From Sulfuricurvum sp. (GTDB lineage: Bacteria > Campylobacterota > Campylobacteria > Campylobacterales > Sulfurimonadaceae): 21,407 nt of DNA. Below the pieces are notes generated by a model, which had not been told where the DNA came from, did not search any database, and saw only the letters and a program-made list of their open reading frames with translations. The DNA is taken from contig JACXUE010000002.1 in NCBI GenBank assembly GCA_014764075.1, forward strand, positions 1-21,407, given 5' to 3'. Position numbers and translations under genes: made by a program. Shown piece by piece: positions 13,542 to 21,407 of the stretch. Numbering within the stretch: the stretch's first letter is position 1; each line of letters starts with the position of its first letter.

Positions 13542-15590
13542 ATGGATGAAATTCTTTCCACTCTTAACGAAGCACAACGGAGTGCCGTGGAGCAGATTGA
13601 CGGTCCTTTGCTCATTCTAGCGGGTGCGGGAAGCGGCAAAACCAAAACCATTACCACTCGACTCGCCTATCTTCTTGACCAAGTCGGCATCCCCGCCGGT
13701 AATACGTTGACCCTCACTTTTACCAACAAAGCGGCTAAAGAGATGCGGGAACGGGCAATGTCGCTCATCACCCAAAACTCATTCCCACCGCTGCTATGCA
13801 CGTTTCACAAATTCGGGCTCCTGTTTTTAAAATTTCATATTCACCTCCTCGGACGAGGCAATAATTTCGTCGTGATCGATACTGACGACAAAAAAAAGAT
13901 CATCAAAAAGATCAATGCGGATCTCCCTACCGCCCTCGTTGCTTCTGAAATTTCACGCTATAAAAACTCCCTCATCGATCCTGCCGAAGCATACGCACAA
14001 GTGGAGCTGACCAACTACAAACATATCGCTAAAATCTACGAAGAGTACGAAGCCTACCTCCTCAAAAACAACCTTGTCGATTTTGATGATCTTCTTTGCC
14101 TTACCTATAAATTGCTCGACGAACACACCGATTTATGCCGCCAAACCTCTGAAAAATACCAATACATCATGATTGATGAGTACCAAGACACCAACGAACT
14201 CCAATTTCGATTACTCCAAAAACTCTGTTCTACTCACAATAACCTCTGCGTGGTAGGGGATGATGATCAAAGCATTTACGGATGGCGCGGAGCGCATGTG
14301 CGCAATATCCTCGAATTCGATCAGGATTTTAAGGATGCGAAGGTGATCAAGCTAGAGCATAACTACCGCTCGACCCAGCCAATTTTGACGGTTGCAAACG
14401 CCCTCATCGAGCACAATCGCTCCCGTTTGGGGAAAACCCTCATCGCCACCAAAAGCGGAGGCGATGACGTTCAAACCATTACGTCGCACGATGAGTCCGA
14501 AGAGTCGCAAAAAATCGCTAAAGCGATCAAAGAACTTATTGAGCGCGGGATTCGTCCTAACGAAATCGCCGTACTCTATCGCATCAACGCTCTAAGCCGC
14601 TCACTCGAAGAGGGACTTAACCGTGCCGGCGTCCCCTACAAACTCGTCGGCGGACTCCGTTTCTATGACCGTGCGGAGATCAAAGATCTCATCAGCTATC
14701 TACGGGTCATCACCAATATCCATGATAACTTTTCACTGAAACGGATTATCAATAAGCCCAAACGGGGATTAGGCAAAGCGACGATCGATAAAATCGAGCT
14801 CTCCTCCATCGAAGCAGGAAAATCGATGTTTGAGTTTATCTCCACCCTCTCTGAGGGTGAACTTGAAGGGCTGGTTCGAAAAAGAAATGCGGTGGAACTG
14901 CGCAATTTCGTCTCCGAAATCTTGGAACTTCGTCGTGTCTCTGAGGAGACTATTTACCGCTTTATCGATCTACTCGAAGAGCGGTTTAAAATCAAAGAGA
15001 CCCTCAAGGGGCTCCCCGATGAAGCCGAAAAAATGGCCAACGTCGATGAATTTTACGGGCTCTTCCGCGATTACGTCAAACAAAATCCTGATGCCTCTCT
15101 TCCCGAATTTTTGAATGACATCACCCTACAAAGCGAACAAGATCAGGTGGAGGGGGAGAGCATCTACATCATGAGCATCCACGCTTCAAAAGGGCTGGAG
15201 TTTGAGCACCTTTTCGTCATCGGACTCGAAGAGGGATTCTTACCCCTCATTGGGGAAGGAAGCGATTTGGAAGAAGAGCGCCGCTTGGGCTATGTGGCTT
15301 TCACCAGAGCCAAAACCCACCTCACCCTCTCCAACGTCCAAAGCCGTTTCTACAAAGGGCGTCGCACCGATCTACAAAAAAGCCGTTTTATCAACGAAGC
15401 GGGGTTGTGCGAGGGGTCATTGATTTTGGAAAAAAACACCTCCTACAAAAAAGGGGATTTAGTGCGCCACAAAATCTTCGGCGCCGGACGGGTCGAGGGG
15501 GTGGGCAAAGCAGGACGTGAATTCAAACTCTCCATCAACTTCGGCGGCAACAAACGGGAAATCCTCGATTCATTCGTGGAGAAACTCTGA
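13542..15590 (+). CDS. ATP-dependent DNA helicase, UvrD/PcrA/Rep family
   Basis: A 682-residue superfamily 1A 3'-5' helicase for repair and replication restart. All helicase motifs are present: Walker A AGAGSGKT (27-34), FTNKAAKEMRER, the Walker B type DEYQDTN, GDDDQSIYGWRGA, NYRST, SIHASKGLEF and EERRLGYVAFTRAK. The C-terminal 50 residues (YKKGDLVRHKIFGAGRVEGV) form the small Tudor-like domain found at the end of UvrD/PcrA proteins, which in PcrA contacts RNA polymerase. That favours UvrD/PcrA over Rep. It is the first gene of a plus-strand operon; the next start codon follows its TGA without a gap. Confidence 0.96.
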   Translation: MDEILSTLNEAQRSAVEQIDGPLLILAGAGSGKTKTITTRLAYLLDQVGIPAGNTLTLTFTNKAAKEMRERAMSLITQNSFPPLLCTFHKFGLLFLKFHIHLLGRGNNFVVIDTDDKKKIIKKINADLPTALVASEISRYKNSLIDPAEAYAQVELTNYKHIAKIYEEYEAYLLKNNLVDFDDLLCLTYKLLDEHTDLCRQTSEKYQYIMIDEYQDTNELQFRLLQKLCSTHNNLCVVGDDDQSIYGWRGAHVRNILEFDQDFKDAKVIKLEHNYRSTQPILTVANALIEHNRSRLGKTLIATKSGGDDVQTITSHDESEESQKIAKAIKELIERGIRPNEIAVLYRINALSRSLEEGLNRAGVPYKLVGGLRFYDRAEIKDLISYLRVITNIHDNFSLKRIINKPKRGLGKATIDKIELSSIEAGKSMFEFISTLSEGELEGLVRKRNAVELRNFVSEILELRRVSEETIYRFIDLLEERFKIKETLKGLPDEAEKMANVDEFYGLFRDYVKQNPDASLPEFLNDITLQSEQDQVEGESIYIMSIHASKGLEFEHLFVIGLEEGFLPLIGEGSDLEEERRLGYVAFTRAKTHLTLSNVQSRFYKGRRTDLQKSRFINEAGLCEGSLILEKNTSYKKGDLVRHKIFGAGRVEGVGKAGREFKLSINFGGNKREILDSFVEKL

Positions 15591-16412
15591 TTGAACCGTC
15601 TCTTCGTCGCCTATAAACCTGCTAGAATCAGCTCCAACCAGTTCCTCGGTCGCCTCAAACGACGCTACGGCGTCAAAAAAGCGGGCTACTCCGGTACCCT
15701 CGATCCCTTCGCTAAAGGGGTATTGATCGTCGCGTTCGGCAACCACGGACGGCTTTTCCGATTTTTAAACAAAACACCCAAACGTTACCGTGCAACATTA
15801 TGGCTCGGAGCCTACTCGCCCACCCTCGATATAGAGAAAATCGAGACCATTGATCACGTCGCCCCAGTTAGCGAAGAGGAGATTCGCAGCGTCTGCACCT
15901 CTCTCATCGGTGAGCTTACCTATCTCCCCCCCAAATACAGCGCCAAAAAGATTGACGGTCGTCGTGCCTATGAACTGGCACGGGAGGGGAAAGAGGTTGA
16001 TATGCGTGCCATCACCTCGACCATCTATGATCTTGCTCTCATTCACTATTGCCACCCTTTCATCACCTTTGAGGCGACCGTTTCCGAGGGGAGTTATATC
16101 CGCTCTATAGGGGAAATCATCGCTCACCGTCTCGATTGTAACGGTTCTCTCAGTGCATTGGAGCGACTCAATGAAGGGCAATTTGTCTTTGAGAACGAAA
16201 AAGCCCTCGATATCAAAACTTCCCTATCCATCCCTAAAAATCGCTATAATGGCACATTGCAAACGATCCTTTTAGGACAGCCTCTCCAACGTGATGATTT
16301 CGATCTCCGCGAGGATGGAGTCTATTGGATCGACAACGGCGACACACTCTCGATTATCGAGATCCATCCCGAGGGTGTCTCCTATCTACTAAACAAGGTT
16401 GAAGCATGCTAA
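15591..16412 (+). CDS. truB: tRNA pseudouridine-55 synthase TruB
   Basis: Converts U55 of tRNA to pseudouridine. The 273-residue product starts at a TTG (15591) directly after the helicase TGA. GGAG lies nine bases upstream and the first residues NRLFVAYKP are the normal TruB beginning, so I accept this start. The catalytic Asp is residue 38 in GYSGTLDPFAKGVL. KRYRATLWLGAYSPTLD and LPPKYSAKKIDGRRAYELAREG follow, both TruB signatures. Its last seven bases overlap csrA. Confidence 0.95.
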   Translation: MNRLFVAYKPARISSNQFLGRLKRRYGVKKAGYSGTLDPFAKGVLIVAFGNHGRLFRFLNKTPKRYRATLWLGAYSPTLDIEKIETIDHVAPVSEEEIRSVCTSLIGELTYLPPKYSAKKIDGRRAYELAREGKEVDMRAITSTIYDLALIHYCHPFITFEATVSEGSYIRSIGEIIAHRLDCNGSLSALERLNEGQFVFENEKALDIKTSLSIPKNRYNGTLQTILLGQPLQRDDFDLREDGVYWIDNGDTLSIIEIHPEGVSYLLNKVEAC

Positions 16413-16639
16413 TCCTCTCCCGTAAAGCCGAAGAATCGATTATTATTGCCGATACTATCACCGTCAAAGTGATCTCTATCGACAAAGGGGTGGTCAAACT
16501 GGGGATTGACGCACCCCACAATATTCGGGTTTTACGCAGCGAACTCGTCCGCGCTGTCGAAAACTCTAACAAAGTCGCCTCAAAAGTCAAAGAGGATAAA
16601 TCACTTCTACAACAACTCACCCAAAAATTCACATTATGA
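16406..16639 (+). CDS. csrA: Carbon storage regulator CsrA (RNA-binding translational regulator)
   Basis: A 77-residue homodimeric protein that binds GGA motifs in mRNA leaders. It begins MLILSRKAEESIII, the near-universal CsrA start, and continues GVVKLGIDAPHNIRVLRSEL with the basic Arg in the position that contacts RNA. The tail after residue 55 is lysine/glutamine-rich and a little longer than in E. coli (61 residues). In Campylobacterota CsrA commonly affects motility and flagellin synthesis. Overlaps with truB (7 bases) and ispE (4 bases, ATGA) tie its production to these housekeeping genes. Confidence 0.96.
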   Translation: MLILSRKAEESIIIADTITVKVISIDKGVVKLGIDAPHNIRVLRSELVRAVENSNKVASKVKEDKSLLQQLTQKFTL

Positions 16640-17403
16640 TCCGCTATAAAGCCTACGCCAAAGTCAATATTTTTCTCAAAATTACCGGAATGAGGGGAGA
16701 TTACCATACCTTGAGCTCCCGCTTTATGCGGGTCAATTCTCTTTTTGATATCTTGTGGTTTGAGAAAAAATCGACACCCGAGTTTGAAATTCGGGGAAAT
16801 TTCGACTGCCCCGTCCACTCCAATACGATCTACAAAGCCTACAAATATCTCCAAAGCGTTACCCACTCGGAGAAGCTCTCACTTTTTTTTGAGAATCACG
16901 CCGTCTGCGTCGACAAAAAGATCCCCACTTTTGCCGGTTTGGGCGGGGGAAGCTCCGATGCGGCGACATTTCTCAAAATGTGCAACGAAAAGCTGGAATT
17001 AGGTCTAAACACCCTTGAGCTTGCCGATATCGGTACCAATGTCGGAGCCGATGTCCCCTTTTTCGTCTACGGCTATGAGAGTGCGAATGTCCGAGGGATC
17101 GGAGAAATTGTTGAGCCCTTTGACGAGCCACTGATCGATTTTGAGGTTGTCACCCCCGACATCTGCATCAGCACTCCCGCCGTCTATCGCCACTACCGTG
17201 AACACCTCTACGCTCCGATCGACACCCAAGAAGCTACCCGATTGGAATCAACCTTGTCGCGAGACATCCTCGCGTCAATAGACCCTCTTGAAGCAAATGA
17301 TCTCTACCGCTCCGCACTAGGATGCTATCCCCAACTACATGAAAAAGAAGGCTGGTTTTTCTCAGGAAGCGGAAGCAGTTTTTTTAGAATTAAGGAACAA
17401 TAA
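16636..17403 (+). CDS. ispE: 4-diphosphocytidyl-2-C-methyl-D-erythritol kinase IspE
   Basis: GHMP kinase of the MEP isoprenoid pathway. The 255-residue product is slightly short for the family (about 270-285). Seen: the catalytic Lys9 in KAYAKVNIFLK, the ATP-binding loop GLGGGSSDAA at 101-110, the catalytic Asp139 in NVGADVPFF, and the C-terminal glycine-rich GSGSSFF. The ATG overlaps the csrA TGA (ATGA). smpB follows after two bases. Confidence 0.95.
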   Translation: MIRYKAYAKVNIFLKITGMRGDYHTLSSRFMRVNSLFDILWFEKKSTPEFEIRGNFDCPVHSNTIYKAYKYLQSVTHSEKLSLFFENHAVCVDKKIPTFAGLGGGSSDAATFLKMCNEKLELGLNTLELADIGTNVGADVPFFVYGYESANVRGIGEIVEPFDEPLIDFEVVTPDICISTPAVYRHYREHLYAPIDTQEATRLESTLSRDILASIDPLEANDLYRSALGCYPQLHEKEGWFFSGSGSSFFRIKEQ

Positions 17404-17405
17404 CT

Positions 17406-17858
17406 ATGGGTGAAAACATCGCCACCAATAAAAAAGCATTTTTTGACTACTACATCGAAGAGAAATTTGAAGCGGGACTCGTCCTAAAAGGGTCTGAAGT
17501 CAAAGCACTTCGTGCCGGACGGGTAAACCTCAAAGACGGATTTATCAAAATTGTTCGAGGTGAAGCGTTCGTATTTAATGTCCACATCGGGGTACTCGAT
17601 ACAACGCACCGTTTTTACGCCCATGAAGAGCGGGGAAGCCGTAAACTGCTCCTCCATAAAAAGCAAATCGACAAAATGCTCAAAGCAGTCGAAAAAGAGG
17701 GATTTACTCTCGTACCGCTGAGTATCTATTTCAACGATCGAAACATTGCCAAAATGCAAGTGGCTATCGTCAAAGGGAAAAAGCTCTACGACAAACGAGA
17801 AGACCTCAAAGAAAAAAGTATCAAACGCGATATTGAACGGGCATTAAAAGGGGGGTGA
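17406..17858 (+). CDS. smpB: SsrA (tmRNA)-binding protein SmpB
   Basis: A 150-residue OB-fold protein that delivers tmRNA to stalled ribosomes (trans-translation). Signatures: NKKAFFDYYIEEKFEAGLVL, KGSEVKALRAGRVNLKDGF, ERGSRKLLLHKKQIDKM and the basic tail GKKLYDKREDLKEKSIKRD, which becomes helical in the decoding centre. The ATG at 17406 has AAGGAA upstream, two bases after the ispE stop. It is the last gene of the plus-strand operon. The tmRNA gene itself is not in this window. Confidence 0.97.
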   Translation: MGENIATNKKAFFDYYIEEKFEAGLVLKGSEVKALRAGRVNLKDGFIKIVRGEAFVFNVHIGVLDTTHRFYAHEERGSRKLLLHKKQIDKMLKAVEKEGFTLVPLSIYFNDRNIAKMQVAIVKGKKLYDKREDLKEKSIKRDIERALKGG

Positions 17859-17916
17859 GCTTGGTTTGTTTTGCAAAAAAAGGGAGTATTTCGGAATATA
17901 AAAGGGTAGAAAGGGT

Positions 17917-17931
17917 GCCGCTCAAAGCGGC
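17917..17931. terminator. Terminator hairpin between smpB and rplS
   Basis: GCCGCT and AGCGGC form a perfect stem with a three-base loop between the convergent gene ends. Leftward (minus) it is followed by ACCCTTTCTACCCTTTT, a pyrimidine/T-rich tract, so it best fits the end of the rpsP-rplS operon. Rightward, six T follow about ten bases later at the rplS stop. Confidence 0.55.
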
Positions 17932-17938
17932 GATGAGA

Positions 17939-18298
17939 TTATTTTTTACGAATCTCTTTGATACGCGCGGCTTTACCTGCAAGGTCTCGAAGATAGAACA
18001 ATTTCGCACGGCGTACACGACCACGGCGAAGAACTTCGATTTTCTCTAAACTGTCACTGTAGATTGGGAATACACGCTCGATACCAACGCCATTGGCACC
18101 GATTTTACGTACAGTAATGGTTTTTCCGGTACCTTCTCCACGGATAGAGATACAGATCCCTTCGTAATTTTGTACGCGTGATTTGTCACCTTCGGTAATA
18201 GTTACCGCTAAACGAAGGGTGTCCCCCGCGCGGAACTCAGGGACGTTTTTGCTAGCGATTTGTGCTTGCTCGAAACTTGCGATATACTTATTTTTCAT
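17939..18298 (-). CDS. rplS: 50S ribosomal protein L19
   Basis: A 119-residue large-subunit protein at the 30S interface. Typical segments: FRAGDTLRLAVTITEG, RVQNYEGICISIRGEG, TITVRKIGANGVGIERVFPI and EVLRRGRVRRAKLFYLRDL. The ATG lies inside the end of trmD (11-base overlap, ATGAAAAATAA), so translation is coupled. It is the last gene of the cluster. Confidence 0.98.
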   Translation of the reverse strand: MKNKYIASFEQAQIASKNVPEFRAGDTLRLAVTITEGDKSRVQNYEGICISIRGEGTGKTITVRKIGANGVGIERVFPIYSDSLEKIEVLRRGRVRRAKLFYLRDLAGKAARIKEIRKK

Positions 18299-18983
18299 AA
18301 GATGTCCTTATTTTATGCTTTTGAAGCTGCTCCGGTCTGAAGTATTTTGTTTTGCACTCAGACAGAGACGATTTTAGTGCACGAATTTTACTATGATTTC
18401 CCTTTAAGTATTCTGATGGAACACTCATATTCTCATACACAGGGGGCTTTCCAAACGAAGGGGCTTCTAAAAGTGGAGATTCGAAACTCTCATATTCCAA
18501 CGATTGGCTGTTTCCTAAAACCCCTTCGATGTTTCGGACGATCGCATCGGTCATTACCAGCGAAGGGAGCTCCCCTCCCGTGAGGACGTAATCGCCGATG
18601 CTGAACACTTCATCTCCAAATCGCTCAACCACCCTCTCATCGATCCCCTCATAGCGACCGCTGACAAAAACTACATGAGATTTTTTAGCAAGACGTTTAG
18701 CATCGTTTTGGGTAAATTGCTTCCCTACCGGAGCGACAAAGATAATATGAGCCTCTTTGGGCAATGTTTTCAGCGCATCGAACAATGGCTGAGGGGTCAT
18801 CACCATTCCCGCACCGCCGCCTGCGGCAGTATCGTCGACTTTGTAATGTTTGGATGCGCTGAAATCTCTGGGGTTGAGATAATCGACCGAAAATTTTCCC
18901 GATTCGATCCCCCGCTTGAGGATAGAGTCTTGGAAATACCCCTCGATCAGATTGGAGAAGATCGTAATGTAGGTAAAACGCAT
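18288..18983 (-). CDS. trmD: tRNA (guanine-37-N1)-methyltransferase TrmD
   Basis: SPOUT-family knotted methyltransferase that methylates G37 next to the anticodon and prevents frameshifting. 231 residues, normal. Seen: FSNLIEGYFQDSILKRGIES, DDTAAGGGAGMVM (50-62), GRYEGIDER (109-117), the SAM-knot SIGDYVLTGGE (128-138), the conserved Asp146 of VMTDAIVR in the catalytic position, and FGKPPVYENMSVPSEYLKG near the C-terminus. Its ATG overlaps the rimM stop by one base (TGATG). Confidence 0.98.
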   Translation of the reverse strand: MRFTYITIFSNLIEGYFQDSILKRGIESGKFSVDYLNPRDFSASKHYKVDDTAAGGGAGMVMTPQPLFDALKTLPKEAHIIFVAPVGKQFTQNDAKRLAKKSHVVFVSGRYEGIDERVVERFGDEVFSIGDYVLTGGELPSLVMTDAIVRNIEGVLGNSQSLEYESFESPLLEAPSFGKPPVYENMSVPSEYLKGNHSKIRALKSSLSECKTKYFRPEQLQKHKIRTSYEK

Positions 18984-19537
18984 CAGGACGCCTCTAACAG
19001 ATCCAATCCGCCCTTTACGCTAATCACTTTTGCCGTTGCATCCGAATCGATCACATAATGATCGATGTAGGGGATCAAAAAGGTCTCGCTCGACCCTTTG
19101 GAAATCAACGAAGGAGCGGTGGCTACCAGAAGATAATCTTGCACGCCGATCCGTTCTATCTCCTGGACTTTCCCCAGGAGAGTTCCCCCTTCAACGACGC
19201 TGGCACCCAAAAGATCAAACCAAAAAAACTCCCCTTTACCCAAGTTGCATCGCTCACGCGTCGCTTCGAATGTGGTATACAGTTTGGCGTTGGTAAGCGC
19301 TTTTGCCGCTTCGGGGGTGTCAATCCCTTTGAGTCGTACCAATTCCCGCTCCGGATTATAGGAGTGTACTGCAATCTCACTGCCGTTTTCGAGGATAAAG
19401 GTCGAATTGGGGGTAAACTGTTCGGGAAAATCGGTGAAGAGGTTCAGCTTCATATCCCCTTTTAGACCGACGGCACGACCCAGTGTAGCAACATGAAGAA
19501 GATCAGCGGGCGCTGAATTACGAAAGCGGTTCGACAT
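18983..19537 (-). CDS. rimM: 16S rRNA processing / ribosome maturation factor RimM
   Basis: RimM helps mature the head of the 30S subunit and binds S19. I chose the ATG at 19537 (184 residues, MSNRFRNSAP then LLHVATLGRAVGLKGDM), because VATLGRAVGLKGDMKLNLF is the conserved beginning of the N-terminal barrel. A GTG at 19597 would add 20 low-complexity residues and overlap khpA by 80 bases. The PRC-barrel half contains GEFFWFDLLGASVV and FLIPYIDHYVIDSD. It overlaps khpA by 20 bases. Confidence 0.93.
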   Translation of the reverse strand: MSNRFRNSAPADLLHVATLGRAVGLKGDMKLNLFTDFPEQFTPNSTFILENGSEIAVHSYNPERELVRLKGIDTPEAAKALTNAKLYTTFEATRERCNLGKGEFFWFDLLGASVVEGGTLLGKVQEIERIGVQDYLLVATAPSLISKGSSETFLIPYIDHYVIDSDATAKVISVKGGLDLLEAS

Positions 19538-19757
19538 TGATTCGGTAACTTTTGCCGTCTTTGGCTTTGCATCCGGAGATAACGGTTTTGATCGCACCGA
19601 TCATTTTACCCTCTTTCCCGATCAACTTACCGACATCGGCCTGATTCGCATACAAAACGATCTCGGTCACTTCGTCACCTTCATGGGACTCTACCCGAAT
19701 CTCTTCGGGATAGGAGGCGATGAGTTTGGCAAAACCTGCGACGAAATCGGCTACCAT
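19518..19757 (-). CDS. khpA: KH-domain RNA-binding protein KhpA
   Basis: A 79-residue single type II KH domain. The RNA-binding loop IGKEGKMIGAIK sits at about 45-56, after VLYANQADVGKL. KhpA (with KhpB/EloR in many bacteria) binds RNA and affects cell elongation; in Campylobacterota the gene sits between rpsP and rimM as here. It starts two bases after the rpsP stop and overlaps rimM at its end. Confidence 0.94.
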   Translation of the reverse strand: MVADFVAGFAKLIASYPEEIRVESHEGDEVTEIVLYANQADVGKLIGKEGKMIGAIKTVISGCKAKDGKSYRINVEPLS

Positions 19758-19759
19758 GA

Positions 19760-19990
19760 TTATTTACCGGTAATTTTTTTAACGCGGTCTGACATTTGAG
19801 CACCAACGCTCAACCAATAGTTTAATCGCTCTTCATCTACTTTGGTAGTAATAGGATCCGTCATCGGATTGTAGTAACCGATCAATTCGATCCAACCACC
19901 ATCACGGCGTTTGCGACTATCGGTTACCGCGATACGGTAGAAAGGCTGTTTTTTACGTCCCATACGGGTAAGACGGATGACTGTTGCCAT
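19760..19990 (-). CDS. rpsP: 30S ribosomal protein S16
   Basis: A 76-residue small-subunit protein. VIRLTRMGRKKQPFYRIAVT, DSRKRRDGGWIELIGYYNPM and the following DPITTKVDEERLNYWLSVGA are diagnostic. The ATG at 19990 has AAGGAAT upstream. It is the first gene of rpsP-khpA-rimM-trmD-rplS and stands behind a 280-base structured, gene-free region. Confidence 0.98.
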   Translation of the reverse strand: MATVIRLTRMGRKKQPFYRIAVTDSRKRRDGGWIELIGYYNPMTDPITTKVDEERLNYWLSVGAQMSDRVKKITGK

Positions 19991-20017
19991 GGCTAATTCC
20001 TTGTTTCATTAATTAAA

Positions 20018-20044
20018 TTTAAAATGAGCAAAGCCCATTTTAAA
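20018..20044 (-). promoter_or_regulatory. Hairpin in the rpsP leader
   Basis: TTTAAAATG (20018-20026) and CATTTTAAA (20036-20044) pair perfectly. After one A/C mismatch, GC and GC pair around an AAA loop, making twelve pairs in all. It ends 28 bases before the rpsP ATG. Leftwards it is followed only by TTTAATT, a poor T tract. It may be a weak terminator after ffh or a leader structure controlling rpsP. A smaller stem lies at 20081-20096 (CGAAAA/TTTTCG). Confidence 0.45.
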
Positions 20045-20219
20045 GCAGGGACAAATCTCCCTTGCAACCCTCTAAAGCTGCGAAAACATATTTTCGAGAT
20101 TTAAAGGCACCGAATACACTTAATTTCAAGCGTATCATTCCAGACTGTTTGCGCAGCGACAAGTAACTTTACAGAGTGTTTTGCCCACAAAAGCAAAAGA
20201 AAAACAGTAAAATCGCTTG
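20045..20219. other. Gene-free stretch between ffh and rpsP
   Basis: Apart from the two hairpins flanking it and a small CGAAAA/TTTTCG stem at 20081-20096, I see no ORF with a ribosome binding site, no tRNA and no 4.5S RNA signature here. The rpsP promoter probably lies in this stretch, but no TATAAT-like box is convincing on the minus strand. Confidence 0.5.
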
Positions 20220-20261
20220 AACGCTAAAAGAGAGATTCCATGAAATCACCCTTTTAACGCT
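20220..20261 (-). terminator. Long imperfect hairpin just after ffh
   Basis: On the minus strand, starting nine bases after the ffh stop codon, AGCGTTAAAAG pairs with CTTTTAGCGTT with two G-T wobbles. The stem then continues inward (GGTGATT with AATCTCTC) with one mismatch, for about 19 pairs in total. The downstream minus strand is T-rich (GATTTTACTGTTTTTCTTTT). This may end the ffh transcript or protect its 3' end. Confidence 0.5.
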
Positions 20262-20270
20262 CATTTGGGA

Positions 20271-21407
20271 TCAGCGCGGAAACTGCATCCCTCTCATTTG
20301 TCCCATTATACTTTGAAGATTTTTCATCCCCTCTTTGCCTGAGAATTTTTTTGCCATTTTTGATGCGTTTTTAAACTGTTTCAAGATACGGTTCACTTCG
20401 ATAATATCCAAACCACACCCTTTCGCCAAACGGGCTTTTCGACTGTTGTTGAGCAATTCCGGATCTTCGCGCTCTTTCACCGTCATCGATGAGACCAACG
20501 CTTTGATCTGTTTGAGCTGAGTAGAGTTTTCCAAATCAAAATCTTTGAGTGCCGATGCCATACCGCCCATACCTGGGATCATCCCCATGATCGATTTCAT
20601 GCTCCCCATTTTTTTGAGGCTCTCCATCTGCTCTAGGAAGTCATTGAAATTGAACTCCCCTTTTTTGATCTTTTTAGTGAGTTGCTTCGCTTTTTTCTCA
20701 TCGATAACCGATGCGGTACGTTCGGCAAGTCCTTCGATATCCCCAAGCCCCATTAGTCGGTTGACGATGCGATCGGGCAAGAAGATTTCGAGATCTTCCA
20801 TCTTCTCCCCAACACCGATAAAACGGAGCGGCACTTGGATCTGAGAGGCGATACCTAGAGCTACGCCCCCTTTGGAGTCCCCGTCGTATTTGGTGAGGAT
20901 AACCCCATCGATCCCGATTTTCTCATTAAAGGTCGCGGCGGTACGAACCGCATCTTGACCTGAGAGCGAATCGGCAACGTAGAAAATCTCATGCGGGTTG
21001 GATACGGCTTTGACCTCCGCCAACTCTCCCATCAACTCATCATCGATTGCCAAGCGTCCGGCGGTATCGATCAATACGACATCCACAAGCACTTTTTTCG
21101 CATGATCCAATGCCGCTTTAACCACTTCGACCGGATTTTTCGTTGCATCGTCGGCATACAGCTCTACATCGATGCTGGCGCACACTTGGCGAAGCTGCTC
21201 CACCGCCGCCAGACGTTGCAAGTCCGCCGCAACGACGAGAACTTTTTTCTTTTGACGCACTTTGAGCCAGTTAGCCAGTTTCCCCGTTGTCGTCGTTTTA
21301 CCCGAACCTTGTAAACCGCTCATCAAAATGACCGTCGGAGAGACTGGAGCGTATACGAATCCCGATTTGCCTTTGACGTCCAAAAGAGCGTACAAAGAGG
21401 TGCGGAG
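20271..21407 (-). CDS. ffh: Signal recognition particle protein Ffh, partial (N-terminus outside window)
   Basis: SRP54 GTPase that binds signal peptides and 4.5S RNA and targets membrane proteins to FtsY and SecYEG. 378 C-terminal residues are visible; the frame is open through the right edge (the codons at 21407-21396 read LRTS), so about 70 N-terminal residues are missing. GTPase motifs in order: GLQGSGKTTTTGKL (G1), DLQRLAAVEQL, DTAGRL (G3), TKYDGDSKGG (G4) and FIGVGEKMEDLEIF. The methionine-rich M domain (KKMGSMKSIMGMIPGMGGMA and the QSIMGQMRGM end) is complete. The helical RNA-binding SRKARLAKGCG segment is present. It lies upstream of rpsP on the same strand, as in many bacteria. Confidence 0.98.
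   Translation of the reverse strand, partial: LRTSLYALLDVKGKSGFVYAPVSPTVILMSGLQGSGKTTTTGKLANWLKVRQKKKVLVVAADLQRLAAVEQLRQVCASIDVELYADDATKNPVEVVKAALDHAKKVLVDVVLIDTAGRLAIDDELMGELAEVKAVSNPHEIFYVADSLSGQDAVRTAATFNEKIGIDGVILTKYDGDSKGGVALGIASQIQVPLRFIGVGEKMEDLEIFLPDRIVNRLMGLGDIEGLAERTASVIDEKKAKQLTKKIKKGEFNFNDFLEQMESLKKMGSMKSIMGMIPGMGGMASALKDFDLENSTQLKQIKALVSSMTVKEREDPELLNNSRKARLAKGCGLDIIEVNRILKQFKNASKMAKKFSGKEGMKNLQSIMGQMRGMQFPR

Noticed and set aside
16354..16866. 170-codon minus-strand ORF
   Set aside because: Covers csrA and the start of ispE on the opposite strand; both are certain genes.
17855..18049. 64-codon plus-strand ORF after smpB
   Set aside because: Runs through the terminator hairpin and antisense into rplS; no domain or conservation signal.
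19538..19597. Longer RimM N-terminus from a GTG at 19597
   Set aside because: The added residues are unlike RimM and lie within khpA; the ATG at 19537 gives the family-typical start.
1..21407. tRNA, CRISPR array, insertion sequence, prophage or defence genes
   Set aside because: No cloverleaf, regularly spaced repeats, transposase, integrase or nuclease-type genes were seen on either strand.

Overview
The window is chromosomal DNA from a member of the Campylobacterota (formerly Epsilonproteobacteria), most likely a Sulfuricurvum/Sulfurimonas-type organism. The support is gene order, protein signatures and promoter style. The block yajC-secD-secF-small membrane protein-leuS-lptE-folC is, as I recall, the order found in Helicobacter (HP1551 down to HP1545), and truB-csrA-ispE-smpB is also a Campylobacterota arrangement. 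Promoters consist of a good TATAAT without a recognisable -35 box.

Region 1 (1-8344, minus strand) is one tightly packed run of eight genes read leftwards: yajC, secD, secF, a small membrane protein, leuS, an LptE-like lipoprotein, a GGDEF diguanylate cyclase and folC, which runs off the left edge. Gaps are 14 bases or less, or the genes overlap, so a single transcript from a TATAAT at 8375-8380 is likely. The cyclase is the extra gene compared with the Helicobacter order.

Region 2 (8345-10456) starts with lnt on the plus strand and then becomes a scar of about 800 bases. I read the debris of an nhaA Na+/H+ antiporter gene on the minus strand (true N-terminus, a middle piece and the true C-terminus, with the rest deleted). 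There is also the last 47 or so codons of a KdpE-like response regulator on the plus strand. Between them lie three hairpin/terminator structures, a possible 29-residue peptide and a 13-codon ORF with a strong ribosome binding site. This is the least ordinary part of the window.

Region 3 (10457-12427, plus) holds cysK, a short class IV aminotransferase (PabC-like) and a hypothetical protein with its own promoter. A 34-base palindromic element separates it from a convergent LysR-type regulator gene (12478-13377, minus).

Region 4 (13542-17858, plus) is a housekeeping operon: a UvrD/PcrA/Rep-type helicase, truB, csrA, ispE and smpB, all overlapping or separated by at most 2 bases. Region 5 (17939-21407, minus) is the classical ffh / rpsP-khpA-rimM-trmD-rplS cluster. 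A 280-base gene-free, hairpin-rich leader lies between ffh, which runs off the right edge, and rpsP.

I saw no tRNA, rRNA, CRISPR array, insertion sequence or prophage gene. I did not find a convincing new multi-gene system. The best leads are the nhaA/kdpE scar with its possible small-RNA/peptide locus, the cyclase inserted into the sec/leuS operon, and the structured rpsP leader.
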